A DNA stretch of 64,000 nt, from positions 78,254,073 through 78,318,072 of the forward strand of contig CP154954.1 of assembly GCA_039621445.1 (NCBI GenBank). Reading direction: 5' to 3'. Both the position numbers and the translations under genes were made by a program. How positions within the stretch are numbered: the first letter of the stretch is position 1; each line of letters opens with the position of its first letter. Below, piece after piece: positions 11,680 to 24,438 of the stretch. This stretch comes from Euglena gracilis. Taxonomy: Eukaryota; Euglenida; Euglenophyceae; Euglenales. The notes beneath the pieces were generated by a model. It was given only the letters and a program-made list of their open reading frames with translations, had not been told where the DNA came from and did no database searches.

Positions 11680-12022
11680 CAGGCCGTATTTTAGTCGGGT
11701 GCCGACCCCACCCCAGGGGGGGGGGTGCCTGCCTGGGCAGGTACTCCGAGGCACTCCTGATCCAACCCCCCCGGGTGGGGGGGGTGGGGTGGGGTGGGGT
11801 GGGGGGGGGGGGGGGGAGGGCACATGGCCCAAATGCCCTAGCACAGACCCGGCACCAAGGCGCCGGGGAGCCAAAAATGGCCTATTTTCAAAGGAATGGT
11901 GCTGGGCACAGGCCGGAATCTGACCCCCCCAGGAGCATGGGGGGGGGGGTGCCTGCCTGGGCAGGCACTCACAGGCACTCCGGACCCCCACTCCCCCCCG
12001 GGGTTGGTAAAAAAACAACCTG
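11680..12022. mobile_element. hAT-type MITE (343 bp)
   Basis: 8-bp duplication with one mismatch (GTGCCAAC at 11672-11679; GCGCCAAC at 12023-12030). Termini CAGGCCGTATTTTAG / AAAAAACAACCTG. Its interior reads as the reverse complement of the 4721-5009 element, but it is larger because of a long G tract at 11775-11818. Confidence 0.82.
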
Positions 12023-12619
12023 GCGCCAACCAGAGCGTCAGATATCAACGAATGGCAAGCAAACCAGAAAAGATAATGCACATATTTGGGGCCTTCAGCA
12101 CCAAATGAGCAAAAATGTCCCACAGGCTTTCGGCTGTGGAGTGAACTGCAATACCAAAAACCTGTTCCATCCACCAAGTCGAAAAGCTGGATGGACAAGA
12201 ACATGAATCTGTTTAAAAAAAAAAAGGCTGCTAGGTGGATGGATCCCCTTGGGCCATTTTCGGGTCAAAAAAAAGCGATAAAAACCGATTTTTTTTGGCC
12301 CAAAACGATGTTTTTTGGCCTCCCGGACCCAGAAAAACTGTTTTTGGGCCGAAAATGAGCGTTTTTCGACCCGCCAGACCTCCCCCCCCCCCCCCGATTT
12401 GGGCTACCAACCCATTGACTTTGGGTCATTTTCTCCCGGGTGCTGGTGGGTGGGTGTTCAGAAAGTTCACTCCTGCACTTCCAACTGCCAAGCAATGAAA
12501 CCAAAACATCAGCAAATAGCCACATGCCTGTCACCCTGCCATCCGGTGACACAAAGACCCGTCTGCACAGACCAGCTTCTGTGCAGTGCACAGGGGGGGA
12601 GGATTGATGTTGGAGGCCT

Positions 12620-12810
12620 TTGAGAAACCGAGGAAAAATTGATGTCGGGAATGTACTGGAGGGGACTTGGGAAAATTTCACAAATTTGGTCGTTTTGCAA
12701 CATGGGCGCAAGCTTTGAGCCATTTTTCACATCCTTTCCAAAAAGAAAAGTCCAAAAGCTTGCCTTTTGTCATTTTGGGAACATGCTGATTCTGGAAATA
12801 TGGAATTTCT
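12620..12810. repeat. Dispersed repeat, copy at 12.6 kb
   Basis: Matches 57600-57775 (GGAGGGGACT, AAAATTTCA, TTTTGCAACAT, TTTTGAGCC, TTTTGGGAACATGCT, CTGGAAATATGGA) and partly 48340-48370. Noncoding. Confidence 0.6.
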
Positions 12811-12954
12811 TGGGTGAAAAATCCGAAAATGACAAAAATCATCTTTGGCCTCAGGAACACGGCTGTGCCTTGCAATCTTTGCCATTCATTGTCCACAAGC
12901 TGATAACACCAACAAAATCCAAAAGCCAGCAAAAAAAAACAAAACGAAAGAGTG

Positions 12955-13500
12955 TCCGGGGCACAACATTTCTGATTTGAAAAATGGGCAACCTGGCAAT
13001 CCGCTATGCATATCCGCATATTTTTCTTGGCATCATTGTCGGTTCCTTTCTGCTGAAATGCAATACGCACAGTTGCACACACCCAGCCCCCCTTCTTGCT
13101 GAGGCAGCAGCACACACCTGGCAGCGAGCGGACTGGCGGGCAGGTGGAGATGGGGGAAGCATGCCCGCACAGTGCGCCCCCGCTCCTGCTGCCTGGCCTG
13201 CTGCCTCCCTTCAGTCCCCCTGCTCACACAAACATGTCCAAATCAAATTCAAACACCACCACAGACTATGTTGTCCACTCTGCATGTGATGCAAGCATGT
13301 GTTCCACACACCTTCTGTGCATGCCTATGCATATGTGTGCGCGCATGCATGCGTGCCCGCATTCACTCGTGTGTGGTGTGTGTGTGCGCGCGCGCGCGTG
13401 TGCGGAAGCATTCTCAAAAAAAATATTCTCAGCTTTGTTACCTGGGGGGAATGCAATGCAATTCACAAAAAAAATGTTGACCACAACGTGTTCTGTGATA
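12955..13500. repeat. TG-microsatellite dispersed repeat, copy 3
   Basis: The left part matches 6180-6360 (CATTTCTGATTTGA, GCAGCAGCACACACCTGGCAG). The microsatellite is 13318-13405. Joined head-to-tail to copy 4. Confidence 0.7.
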
Positions 13501-13554
13501 GCAGGGGGCACTGGTCTGGCAGGGGGAGGCGGATATCGGGGCTGGCCATGGCTC

Positions 13555-14330
13555 GATGGCCCGCCCCCGCTCCTTCGCTTGCCCCCGCTCCTGCGCCGCC
13601 TGGCCGCCGCTGCCTCCCGTCAGTGCCCTCCCCCAGCTCACACAAACGATGCAAACTCCACAACAAACCATGTTGCCTGCTCTGCATGCGCTGTGTTCCA
13701 TGCACCTTCTGTGCGTGCATGTGTGTGAGTGTGTGTGCGTGTGCGTGTGCGTGTGCGTGTGTGTGCGTGCGTGTGTGTGTGTGTGTGTGAGTGCGTGTGC
13801 GTGTGCTGTGTGCGTGTGTGTGTGTGTGCCTGTGTGTGAATGTGTGTGTGTGTGTGTGCGCGCGCGCGTGCGTGGATGCAAGCTTCCTTTAAAAAAACAC
13901 ACTCAGCTTTGTTCTGGTGCTATTTTGCATAGCCACGTGGGGGAAACAACAACGCGACCAATTCACAAAAAAAAAACGTCAACCACAAGCTATTTTGTGG
14001 TAGTGCGGGGCACTGGGCTGGAAGCGAGGAGGTGGGTGTTGGGCTGGCAATGGCCACCTTCCTCTTCCATTGTCTTCCTTCTTCTCTGATCATTCCTTCT
14101 ACCTTCAACTTCTGCAACTCCTTCTTTCTTCTCCTTCCTTCTTCGTATTCCATCGCCTGCTTCCTTCTTCTTGCTCCTTCTTCTTTTTCCCCTTCCTTCT
14201 TCCTTTTTCTTCTTCCCTCTTCTTCCTCTTCCTCCTTCTTTTTCATTCAGCTTATTCCTTCATTTTCCTCCTCCTTCTCCTCCTTGGAGAGCACCTGAAT
14301 GCCAAGAGGTGTGGGGAGGGACAACCAGAC
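13555..14330. repeat. TG-microsatellite dispersed repeat, copy 4
   Basis: GCTCCTTCGCTTGCCCC start, TG/GC tract 13700-13880, AACGTCAACCACAAGC, pyrimidine tract 14050-14280, terminal CACCTGAATGCCAAGAGG...GGGACAACC. Closest to copy 2. Confidence 0.75.
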
Positions 14331-14339
14331 AAAATTCTT

Positions 14340-14410
14340 GGGAGTTTTTGGGGGTGGGGAACCCAGCTGACCTGGTCCCGGGGGCAGGTGGCAAGTTTTA
14401 GCGACTGATG
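14340..14410. repeat. Inverted copy of 7700-7800
   Basis: GTGGGGAACCCAGCTGACC then TGGTCCCGGGG reads as the reverse complement of 7740-7785. Both copies lie beside other repeats. Confidence 0.6.
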
Positions 14411-15564
14411 CACAAAAAATTCAAAATTTTGCCATTTGGGGAGGGGGGAATACAGCCGCTCTACCCCCCGAATTGCAAAAATTCTGACAATTTTTGGCTG
14501 TTAAATCGAGGCATGGGGGCAATAATTTTCGGGGCCAGATTGCGTCAATGTCCAGAAAAGCGGGTTGCCAATATCAAAATCAATATCAAATGTCAATCCA
14601 ATTGTCCCCACCGAGGGCTGTTTCAACAGCTTTGTGTCACATTTCACAAGATTTTGGTTCCCGTTGATTGGCCAAAATAAAATAGGGTTCAAAAAACCAG
14701 TTACAATCAAAATTGGCTGTTGTTTTCAATTTTCGACAAACCTCGTGCTTTGCGTTGCTGAATCAAATACACTTTTGATACTGTCATTTTTAGAGAGACA
14801 TCACCTTCATTATCATCCATCATCCAAACCTTCATCATCATCTTCCAAGTCGTTTCAAAATCAGGTTCCATCCAAAGCATAATAGTTGCTCAATCTCAAT
14901 GCATTGTCATTTCTTGCACTTGAATCTGCAGAAGGTGCGGCAGAAGGTGCGGAAAGAAGCGTCACATGCACAGGGGGTGGTTCGGGTCACGGGGGAACAC
15001 CACATTTTCGGTTGCCAAATAAACCGCACCCAAAATGTGGAAAAAATTCTCCCATAAATTCGGAGGGATTGCATGCTTGAGGGAATGGAAATATGAAAAT
15101 GCTTGCCGTGAACCTTGCCGGAAAAACAAAACAAAGCGGTGAAGCAATGGTGTCCAGCAACTCAAACAGAATGTCCCACAAGACTTTACAAGAACGGGTT
15201 GAACCTTTGGCGCTCCATTTGGGGGGTTGGTGTGTCACTGTGTCCCTCCTTCCCTGCCACCAAAAAATTGTCCCCCAACTCCCGTCTACTACAACTACGC
15301 CAGGCAAATGCAGCAAATGCAGAGAGCACACCTCTGCCCCCAGCACCCGCACTTGTGCTATGATGGTTATCGGGGGTCCTGATGGCCATGATGGGTGATG
15401 ATGGTTATCGTGGGTTATGACGGATCGAAAAAAGTTTTTCCTGGTCCATAAGGCCAAAAAACCGTGGTTTTCTGTCATTTATTTTTAGTTTTTTGGACTT
15501 TTCTGGCCAAAAATCGCTTAGTGCACCAATGAAAAAAGTGTACAAAACGGCCAAAACTTGCCGA

Positions 15565-15950
15565 AGAACGGCCCTATCTCGGGAAAGACGCACAGTTGCG
15601 GGGAAATAAAAATACCACTGGATAGGACATTCCAAGGGCTTAAAATTGCGTCTCTGAAGGTTTCCTTAGATTCTGCTGCATATTTGACATATTTTGAAGA
15701 AAAAAATTGTTTTTTTGCCGAATTTTTGCCGAAACGGCTAAGTCAGACAGTAGAAAAAGTGAACCAAATGTCCCCGATTGCCGAAAAAGGTCATATCTCG
15801 GGCTGGGCAGGGAGTTGCGTGGAAATCAAAATATCAGTAGATGGGACATTTCAAGGGCTTCCAATTAGGTATCCGGACATTTCCTTTTATTTTGTTTCAT
15901 TTTGGAGATATTTTGAAAATTGACAATTTTTTTGGACAAAATGGCAGAGA
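15565..15950. repeat. Diverged 215-bp direct duplication
   Basis: 15565-15735 and 15780-15950 share, in order, TATCTCGGG, GTTGCG, AAATNAAAATA, GGACATT, CAAGGGCTT, and ACATATTTTGAA / AGATATTTTGAA. Both halves keep open frames with no known domain. Old tandem duplication of unknown origin. Confidence 0.6.
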
Positions 15951-16559
15951 CCAAAGGGGGGGGGGCTTAAAAGGAGTGGCGGGCCTATCCTACCCAGTTT
16001 TGACCCCTTCGTGCGTTAAAAACTCGCGCCTGGCGGGGAGTTGGGGGTCAAACCCAGGTTTTTTTTGGAAACTAGAAATCCAGTCGCTCGCCACTGAAAA
16101 CATTTTTTTTCGGGAATCGGTCCGGCATCATGGTGATAAACAGCCGCTTCCCGAGGTGTGCCCCCGAGTGTGGGGGGGATGGGGTGGTTCGGGGAGGGGG
16201 GGGGGTTGCCCAGGGGTAAACTTCGCTCGTACCCATAAAGGGATCAGAGCTCAGCGACCTCCCTTACACATACCCTTTTTCCACACAGTTAACCCATTTT
16301 CTTCCAGCGTTCGAATATATTAACTACTACTGACAATGAAAATTGGGGGGATTATATATAGGCAAAAACATCCTGCCTAGAAATCTCAGGTCTGATCACC
16401 CACCTGATGACTTAAAAATGGCCATAGAGCCTGCCTCACTGGAATGTGGAAGTAGGAATCCATTAAAATCGATTTTTGTTGCCTTGGTGTCTTTTTCCAT
16501 TGCTGAAAAATATGTTAGATGTGGACCATCTTGAAATGTTATAGTTAAAACCTTTGACT

Positions 16560-18840
16560 TAAGTCCTTGCAGTCGCTGACCTTAATTCCATATTCTCCAC
16601 TTTTGTTGGGATTGGTTTATGGCGGTCGGGCTCCGTTGTGGGACTCGCCCGCAGCATCCACTGGGAGCCTTCTCTCCCAGCTTGATGATTGCGGAGGCAC
16701 CAATGCTCAAGTTTTTCTGCCTGTAGTGGGCTGCGGGATCATTCCCCTTTAAGGTCTTTCTGGCCACTTGTGTCCATAGGCCGTTGCCCTCACTGTTGGG
16801 GGAGGGATTTGTTCTGGAAATTTCTGGGGTGGAGGTCTTGGGCGATTGGCGGCCACGGTTCGCCACGTTTTGACCGCATGTCCAGGCTCTCCAGCTGCTG
16901 CTCATCTACGCTCCACGCCGAAAGAACTTTTCAAGGTTCATTGGAGTCAAAAGTGCCGTTTGATTAACTACTTGTCAATTCATATTGATGTATTCTCTTG
17001 GTTTCACTCTTTCGTGAACTCACTGCATTTCTTTTGTGTGTTGAAGACCAAAGTAAGAATCTGCAAACTCCGGCGAAAAAAAGGTAATAAGGGGAGACGT
17101 TTCTCCCGGCACAACCAACAATCACATAACACAAACGGCGAGCAAGGCATGGTCACATAATGTCCAAGTGCGTTACACGAGGTGTCCCCGAGTTTGAACA
17201 ACGTTTTTCGCACGCCCATGAACCATCAACACATTTTAACAAAGAAGATAGGAGCAAAAACTTGGCCTCAAAACTTTGAAGCACGTAAACGTCAAGTCAA
17301 ATCCATCTTCGGAAGAGCAGTCTCAGGAAAAACCGCGACCAGGGATGGACGGACCTCATTGGACCAATTTCTCTTTTCCGGCTGTTGTGTTGTGTTTATT
17401 ATTGGCTCTTATTCCTCACCGCTTCGCCATCTCTGGCTGGCTCGGTGAACTGGAACCTGTCCCCCCCCCCCCCCGTGGGTTGACGGCTTTTTTCGGGGTG
17501 GGGGCGGGCTTAGAAAATTCCCTGGCCTTGTGCTCCCTCGACGCCAGCCGACAAGGGAGGAGGGACACCAAGGGCAGATCACAAAAACATTGTGAGGCCA
17601 TGCGTTGTTCTCTAGCGGTTGTAGTGTGATTGTTCTGTTGCGCTGGGTTAGGTGTCTCCCCTTAGTGCCGCCTCTCCGGAGTTGGCTGCATTGTTTGCCG
17701 ACGTGGCGACCGTGGCGCTGTCTGTTTTTCACTGGTCCCCCCCTCCCCCCCCCCTAGCCCCCATTTTCCGACCGAGGGCGTTTGAACAGAAAAAGGGATG
17801 GAGGGTCTCACAATGTCTTTGTCATCCGTCCTCTGTGTCCCTTCCTTCCGTGTCGGATTGCCTCGAGGGGTACAAGACACCTCGGGCTTCGCACTTTGCC
17901 ATTGTCAGGCCAGATTGTGCACTGGAATTGGGGGGGCCAGGACATTATTTCCAAGGCACCTTGGGCACCCAACCTTTCATAATGGGCTGTAAAAGCTTCA
18001 ACCCCTTTTCACTGACCTACTTCACAAACTTCTTGAAGTGGGTTCCGAATACTTTGGGGTATACTCCCTGTTTGGCTAATATTTTCTGTAATAGAAGCAA
18101 TTTTTTCTGCACTGTTGGTGTTATAGGTGGGTTTTAATGAGATCAGAAGAAGATGCCAGGTTTTAAGTAAAACCGGGTTGCTTCCACATAGGACATTGCG
18201 AAATATTTCCTGACCTACTTACCTTACCAAATGGTTTCGGTACTCCTAATTTGAACTTTTCCTCTAACAGACTGCTGGCTCTGGTTTTATGTCTTCGAAT
18301 TGAATTGTGATTACATCTGTTGGTCAATTGGGATATCAAGAAAATTGGGAATCTGAGGATTTCAAGGAAAAACAAAAGAATATTCTGAGACGTCCAAAGT
18401 TGGTAGCAGGAGTTTGTTGTTCCAATCGTCCAAGACGTCTTTGAGGAGACTGGTCATTGTTTCACTGGTTTCTGAAGTTCCTGAAGGTGTTCTTCCAGAC
18501 GTCAAGGTTAACCGAGGCCCTGGTTCAGAACAGCATCTGCAACATGAAGTTGACATTCAAGCTGTGGTCAACAAGTTCCCAGTGGAGAATTTGTTCAACA
18601 TTTGTTGTACTGGTTACTTGGTTGAAGACTGTAGTTATGCTGTTATCCTCGCTGTCCAGATCCTGGTGGAGGCAAGATCTTCATCATTCTGCTGACCTGG
18701 TCCAGTTGTCCAGTCCTGAGTCCAGTTGTTGGTTTCTGTTCTGGTTGCTTCAGTTTTGTTTGTCTTTTTTGGTTGGCCAGTGTTTTCCAATTGCCAGTTC
18801 CAAAGAACTAGTAGTTGAGTTTTTTGAAAGTGATCTGCAG
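16560..18840. other. Upstream flank of the gypsy-like element, no gene recognised
   Basis: Moderate GC, fewer homopolymers than elsewhere. 18180-18840 is uniform with the following gag in composition and may be the element's leader or LTR, but I could not find a matching second LTR. Confidence 0.3.
17526..17876. repeat. Inverted repeat pair (about 70-bp arms)
   Basis: 17526-17596 (CTTGTGCTCCCTCGACGCC ... CACAAAAACATTGTGAG) is an imperfect reverse complement of 17808-17876 (CTCACAATGTCTTTG ... CCTCGAGGGGTACAAG). The 210-bp loop holds a C run. A MITE or foldback remnant near the gypsy-like element's upstream side. Confidence 0.6.
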
Positions 18841-18842
18841 AA

Positions 18843-19515
18843 ATGTCTTCCATTGAAGAATTGGAAAGAAGGTTGCAAGAACTGGAAATCAAATCAGCCA
18901 GCTGCAGTCAGTCTGTGTTTACCGCTGTGATCCCCATCACCCAGGTTGAAGCATTTCCGAAGCAAATTGTGGAAACAAACCCCAACAACCGCAGCCAAAG
19001 TTCAACCCAAAGTTCTGGATTACCCCCTGTCAAGTTGCCAGGGTTTGATGGAGTAAATTGAACAGAGTTTTTGAAACATTTTGGCAGATGGTTGACGTGA
19101 ACTGGTGCAGTTGCATTTGAAAATGTCCAGAAAAAGGATTGGCTGTTGGAATGCTGCACCCCCAAGGTGAAATAACTGGTTGAAAAAGTGATGCAGGAGA
19201 ATAGTTATTTTGGAAAAGTGCTGTTGGAAATTGCAAAATTGTACATGTCACTGTAAATCATCGTTCTGAGACCTTTGTGGATTCGAGAAACAAAAATTTG
19301 CAGAAAAGTTTTGAAGATTGGTTGGAGAGGCTTTTTGGAGGGTTGTTGCCCAGACCCCCCAGAATCATCATCGAGGGTGAGGAGTTTTTACTTCAGAGCC
19401 ATTACAGAGACCACACCATCAAAAAAAAATTTCACACTTTTCAAGACAGAAAGCTAAACTTTGGTCAAGCCAGTGAAGTCAAAAGCTTTGGAGGAATTGA
19501 AGATTTCTGAGGGCC
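18843..19515 (+). pseudogene. gag of a decayed Ty3/gypsy-like retrotransposon
   Basis: Starts MSSIEELERRLQELEIKSAS, a coiled-coil heptad start, followed by a Gln/Ser-rich stretch and LPPVKLPGFDGVN. The LPxFDG motif and following FLKHFGRWL / WLLECC / VEKVMQ pattern are typical of retrotransposon gag. In-frame TGA (two) and TAA (two) stops and a frame change near 19270 break it. The continued frame from 19277 encodes KNLQKSFEDWLERLFGGLLP. No zinc knuckle is seen. Not a functional gene. Confidence 0.55.
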
Positions 19516-19559
19516 AAAGTCGCATTGATCTTTTTGCAAACCACCTGAACCACACACAA

Positions 19560-20612
19560 TCGTTGTATATGACAAAATGTTGCCTACAAAATTTCCTCTG
19601 AAAAATTGTTGTGTGAAATTGGTGCTTCCAAGCTTCTGTGGGCAAACCCGCCCTTCAGACAACTAAGCAAAGTTGTGACCATGTTGTGCACGGCAGAATC
19701 AAAAATGGTCCTGGTGCACCCGGACAGAGTGGACCAGTACTGGTCCCCCCTTCTGGGAAATAGAAACGGTGGCCAGGGTAAAATTTTCAAGTGGGGTTCC
19801 CTTGTTTGTGGGTGACAGGTGCTCTACCCTTCCCCCTGTGGAACACATTTGTGAATGTGGTGGACACTGTGCAATTCAAAGTGGACTTTGAGCTTTTGGA
19901 CCTCAGAACTATAAGTTGGCTCAGGAAAGTTTCAAGGAATTGGAGTTTGGATGAACTGAGAGGTGAGATCAGGAAGTACTCCACAATGCATGATGAAATT
20001 GAGGTGGATTTCCCGGATGTTCCTTATGTCCCCCCCCCCGCAGCATGCACACCAACCTGCCAACCCACCTGCAGACCAGCCAGTTTTTGTAAGTCCATTT
20101 TTCCTTTGGAGATTGTAACCAGCAAAGAATCAGATGAAAAGGGGAAAGAATGGTTGGAGAATGTGGTGGGTTTTGAACCAACGAGTGAGCATGAAAACAT
20201 TGATTTTCTGGCTGAACTTACGCAGGACATTGAAAGTGAGCTGTGTCTGTTTCAGGAGGTGAGAAAAGATGTGGAGCTGATGTTTTTCCAGCTGTCCAAA
20301 CCTGTGGAGATCTGTAGTTTGCAATACCTGTGAATACTCCTAACGCAACAATCAAGGTAGATGAACTCAAAAAAATTACCAAGTTTTACATGAAACGTTT
20401 TGTACATTGGAGGCCCAGAAAAAGTTTGAAGAAAAAAACACCAAAATTTTTACTGAAAATCTGAGTGGTGAGTTTGAGAAGGAAGTTGAGAAATTCAGAG
20501 ACCACCCCAGGTTGTATGAGCTTTTGGTGAGGTTTTCTGATGTTTTTGGACCACTGCCCACAATTTTTGAGTCTTCTCCCCTGCCTGTTTTGATGGACAT
20601 TGAGCTGATGCC
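19560..20612 (+). pseudogene. Decayed pol (protease-to-RT linker) of the gypsy-like element
   Basis: 19791-20333 is an open frame of 180 codons (VVDTVQFKVDFELLDLRTIS, then an acidic linker). 20407-20612 continues with RDHPRLYELLVRFSDVFGPL, PLPVLMDIELMP. The last block is the classic LxxFxDVFxxLP...HxIxL that precedes gypsy RT. RT itself is missing because a G/C-run repeat block starts at about 20620. Upstream frames are shifted several times. Confidence 0.6.
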
Positions 20613-20619
20613 TGTGTGG

Positions 20620-21200
20620 GCGGCGGGAGGCGGCCTGGCGCCGCCCTATTCCGCTACTTTTTTTACCTGTGTACTTTTCCCCCCCGGTTTTTTTGGGTGG
20701 GGGTTCGATATTTTGCTTCCTGGTTTGACCCCCAGTCTGGCCCAGTTCCAGCCGGGGGACCCCCCCATGGGGAGGAGGTCAGCCAGCAGCCTTTTCCAGC
20801 CAAGCCCCAATTTTCCAGCCTCTGCAACGGACCCCCCGGGAGGCCCTGGTCCCAAAATGGTCCAAAAAAATGGAACAGGCACAATGGGCCCAGTTGAGGA
20901 AGAGGCCCAGTTGGGGGCACACCTTTTTTGAACCCTTGGGGTGGGCACCAATTGGGAGGGGGCCCCTCCCCTCCCCCAATGATCTCGTCTCGCCTGCTCC
21001 CCCGCCCATGGTCCGCCCCCAACGCCGCCGCTCCCCCCCACGTCCCCCCCCCCCCGGCCCCCCCCCGCGGCTGTCTCGTGTTTTCCCCCCCCCGCCCCCC
21101 CACGCCTCTGGCACGCTGCTGTGGGCCACGCCGCCGCCCCCGGCTGGGTTCCCGCCTGAGACCCACCCAAGATGCGGCACGCTGGGCACAAAGAAGGGTT
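20620..21200. repeat. G/C-run repeat block interrupting the gypsy-like RT
   Basis: Begins exactly where the retroelement frame at 20407-20612 loses homology. It contains the GGGTCC...GGAAAATTGGGGCTTGGCTGG block also found at 8670-8770, 57985-58060 and 58610-58660, followed by about 250 bp of C runs. Boundaries and duplication were not resolved. Confidence 0.5.
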
Positions 21201-23040
21201 TTGTCTGTTTTTTTTTGTTTGGGAAAAAATGAATCATCCCTTCATCCTTTTGTTTGCATGATCAACTCATCCGTGCCAGCATTTTGACAAACGTTTATTT
21301 TTTATAAGTCAGTATGAAAGATACCTCTTGCCCCTGCAATACCAACCACCAGAACAACACAAGCCCACCAGAGCCTTTTCACCAGATGTGGTTCCTAACC
21401 CCCAAGGGGCTAGGCAGGGTATTCAGTGACGGTCGGTTTTGCGCAGGGGGTGGGGTCAGACCACCCCCCCTTTCTGGGGGGGGGTCCGCCGGGGAACATG
21501 AACATTTTAGTGCATATTTAGGCCAATTTTTCAACAAAAAAAAAGTGCGCGAAACGTCATTTTGGGGCCTTTTTCAAGGGCAAAAACTTCTCCGACACTT
21601 TGAGTTGGAAAAATTTTTTCACAGGGGGAGGGAGGGTCCGACCCTCCCTCTCCCGGGGGGGGGGATGGGGGTCCAGGCCACCCCCCCCCCCGGAAGCTAG
21701 GTACTTGGAGGGGGGGGCTGTCGGACCCCCCGCTTGACTTCTAGTATCCAAATTGGACCAAAATTTTCCAACGGCAAAATCCTAATTTCACTGTCCAAAA
21801 AAAGGCGTCTCCCCCGCGTCCCCCCCCCGCGCGCGCCACCCCCCCCCCATGGCGTCCCCCGGCGTCCCAAACGCTCCCCGCCTGGAACAACGAAGGAACT
21901 TATGGTGTGTTTCACTTTTCAGCAATGCTCCATTTCTTCCCTGGTTTAAACAGCACAACTTTAAAACAGCAGGGTAGTCGCAGGTTGGCCCTTGTCCTGT
22001 GCCCCCCAAATCAGTCCAAGTTCAATGGAATTAACATTCCACCGCAAACTGGCCCGCCACACACTTGGGAGGCTCCCCGGAGCCTCCCACCGCGGAGCTA
22101 CTTCGAAACAAAACGTCAGGACTCCATTTTTGCGACCCACCGGGTCTTTTAACGGCAGCCACTCCCCCCCCCCCCCTTTGGACGTGGGAGCCTGTCAGTG
22201 GCGTTCTCCCGGCCCGTCCCAGCCCACCCGCTGCGGCCTCGATCCCGCTCCCCCCACTTGCTGTCCGCCTGGCTCCGGTGCGAAGGCGGGTTTGTTTTGC
22301 CATCCAGAGCTGGGACGCCGACTCAGGGCGTCCCCCCTGAGGGGGCGAGGAAAAAGTGGAAAGAAAAAGTGAAAAGGGAGCTCTATCTCAAGCTCAATCT
22401 CGGAGTTGTCTGGTGGAATATGGGATGGTATAACATTTCCCCCCCCCAGTTTTACGCCTCAGATCTGTGGTGACTTTCATCTGCAGCCCAATGGCCTTGT
22501 GAGCCTCTGAAAACAATGCTTCCCCCTACCCGATTTTCTATTCATTTGAGATTTTTTTGCAAAATCCATGCTTTTTTTTGAATGTCATTCTTTCTCATTT
22601 TTTTGATTTTATTGCATTCTCAATGTTTCTGATTTCTGGTTTCCACTATGCTGAAACCGTGAAATTATGCTGAACAGTCTCCAGCTTCAATTTAACGGAC
22701 CTCCCCAGGTCCCCAGGGGCATGAGGGCACGGGACAAAATAAAGACAGAAACAGGAGCAGCGATAGATCCCCCGCGTCCTGAATCTGGGTCTGATCCAGT
22801 CACGGGTCACCACCTCCCCACTGGGAAACTGCCATGCCCGAGAATCTGCGGTTCTGGCCAACCAGTCAGGAGTTGTCGGGGGCAGGTCTTCAAGAGCCGT
22901 CAACTTTTGGAACTCCACATGCTCAAGTGCGGATTGCATTTCCTGGTGCTGAATTTCCGCCCATCGATGCGCCTATTGCAGTTGGATATTGCACCCCTGT
23001 TCAGTTTCTTGCTGTCTTGGTCAGCTGTCAGCCAATCATC
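21200..23040. other. Repeat-rich stretch without recognisable genes
   Basis: G/C-run blocks at 21440-21740 and 21800-21900, a CCGGAGCCTCC / GGGAGGCTCCCCGG inverted pair near 22070, and a short plausible peptide frame at 22834-23050 (EPSTFGTPHAQVRIAFPG) that could be part of an old retroelement. Nothing firm. Confidence 0.3.
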
Positions 23041-23047
23041 CAAGAAC

Positions 23048-23285
23048 AAAAGTTTTTTTTAAGATTCGGGGGGGGGGGGGAGGGTGGGTGGGTGCCTGTC
23101 CCCCCCGGGGGGGGGTGAGTGAGGGTCGGGCCTGGTGGGGGCTTTCAGCCGTTTTCGGTACGAAGCGCCAAAAAAATTTTGGACCCCATAATTGACTACA
23201 CAAAAAAGGGTTCCCCCAACCCCCCTTTCCCGGACCCACCCTTTAGGGGGGGGGGGGTCCGCCGGGTCTGAATAAAAACCAATGC
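23048..23285. mobile_element. hAT-type MITE with degraded ends (238 bp)
   Basis: Exact 8-bp duplication CCAAGAAC at 23040-23047 and 23286-23293. The termini have lost the CAG start but keep an inverted GTTTTTTTTAAG / GAATAAAAAC similarity. G/C runs inside. Confidence 0.7.
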
Positions 23286-23289
23286 CCAA

Positions 23290-24310
23290 GAACCTTGACT
23301 TGGGTGGGCTGGATGGTTCCTCATACCCCCACCCTCCCACTGGGTGCTGCTGCCTTTGTTTGCCGCGAAGTCCGACGGCGGAGTTTGATCCCGACGCCCC
23401 AGCCTATGCTGGCCAGAGGCTGCCTTTTTTTCCCCTTAAAATATTTTCAATCCTTTAAATAAAATACAAATATTGTCTGCCGGGGCTCAGCAGCCCAATG
23501 TAGGCGCCGCCAGGTAAATCGCACTCTTCTTTTCTGGCACCTGCATTTTTTCATTTTTCATTTTGATTTTTTCCCAAAAAACCAGTATGACTTGTAGCTT
23601 TTTTGCCATTATTTGTTCTTTTGTTGAAGGCAAAGGGTCTCGTTTCGACCAAGGAGGGGTGTGAAAAAGTTTGTTTTTTGTTCTGACGGATTAAGTGATT
23701 GAGTGGCCCCAGCTCTCTATTTTCTTTTTCCACCTATTGTCCGGGTGCGCCAGCGCCCTAAAGCACAGGGGGGGAATCGATATCAACAAATTTTTCGCAA
23801 TTTCCCCAACTTTCCAATTTTCCGCAGTTTCTGCAATTTTCTGAATTTTTCCGCAATTTTTCCGCATGAAATCTGAAATGGAAGGTGAAATGAGTCCAGG
23901 CCATTTCTTGAAGGGTTCACAAGGAAAGACAAGTTCCTTTTTTTTGCTAATTTCTTGCAAAATTTGCAAAATTTTGCCAATGTTTTGGCTTTTTTTAACA
24001 TGGTTGTTTTTGGTTGTTTTATTTCTGCTGGGAAACTGTTTCGACTTAGAAAACTTCCTCATTCCACAGCAGGTGATTCCCCGAGACCAAACTTTCTGTA
24101 AAAATTTTTCAATAATATTTTCGCTTTTTCGCTTTTTTTTGTCGAAAAATTCCAATTTTTGGAATTGGTTTGTGCCCAAAATTACAAAAAAAAGCCATGT
24201 TTTTTGGACATTTTCTATTGGAAAATATGTGAACCAAAGCTCAAAATATATGTCAACATTGCAAAATGGGAAAAAAAGCTAAATTTTTCTAACGCCCCTC
24301 AAGCAGAAAT
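23290..24310. other. A/T-rich stretch without genes
   Basis: 23820-23960 is an inverted relative of 48500-48680 (GGTGAAATGAGT and TGCAATTTTCTG-type repeats). No ORF with recognisable content. Confidence 0.4.
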
Positions 24311-24438
24311 GTGTACATTCCTGGTATTAATTTTCCGGAATTTTGCGCATTTTTTTTTCATTTTTCCACAATTTTTCAGAAGGTCTCTGATATCAGTCCC
24401 CCCCCCCTGCAAAGGTATCAGTCCCCCCCCGCGAATTT

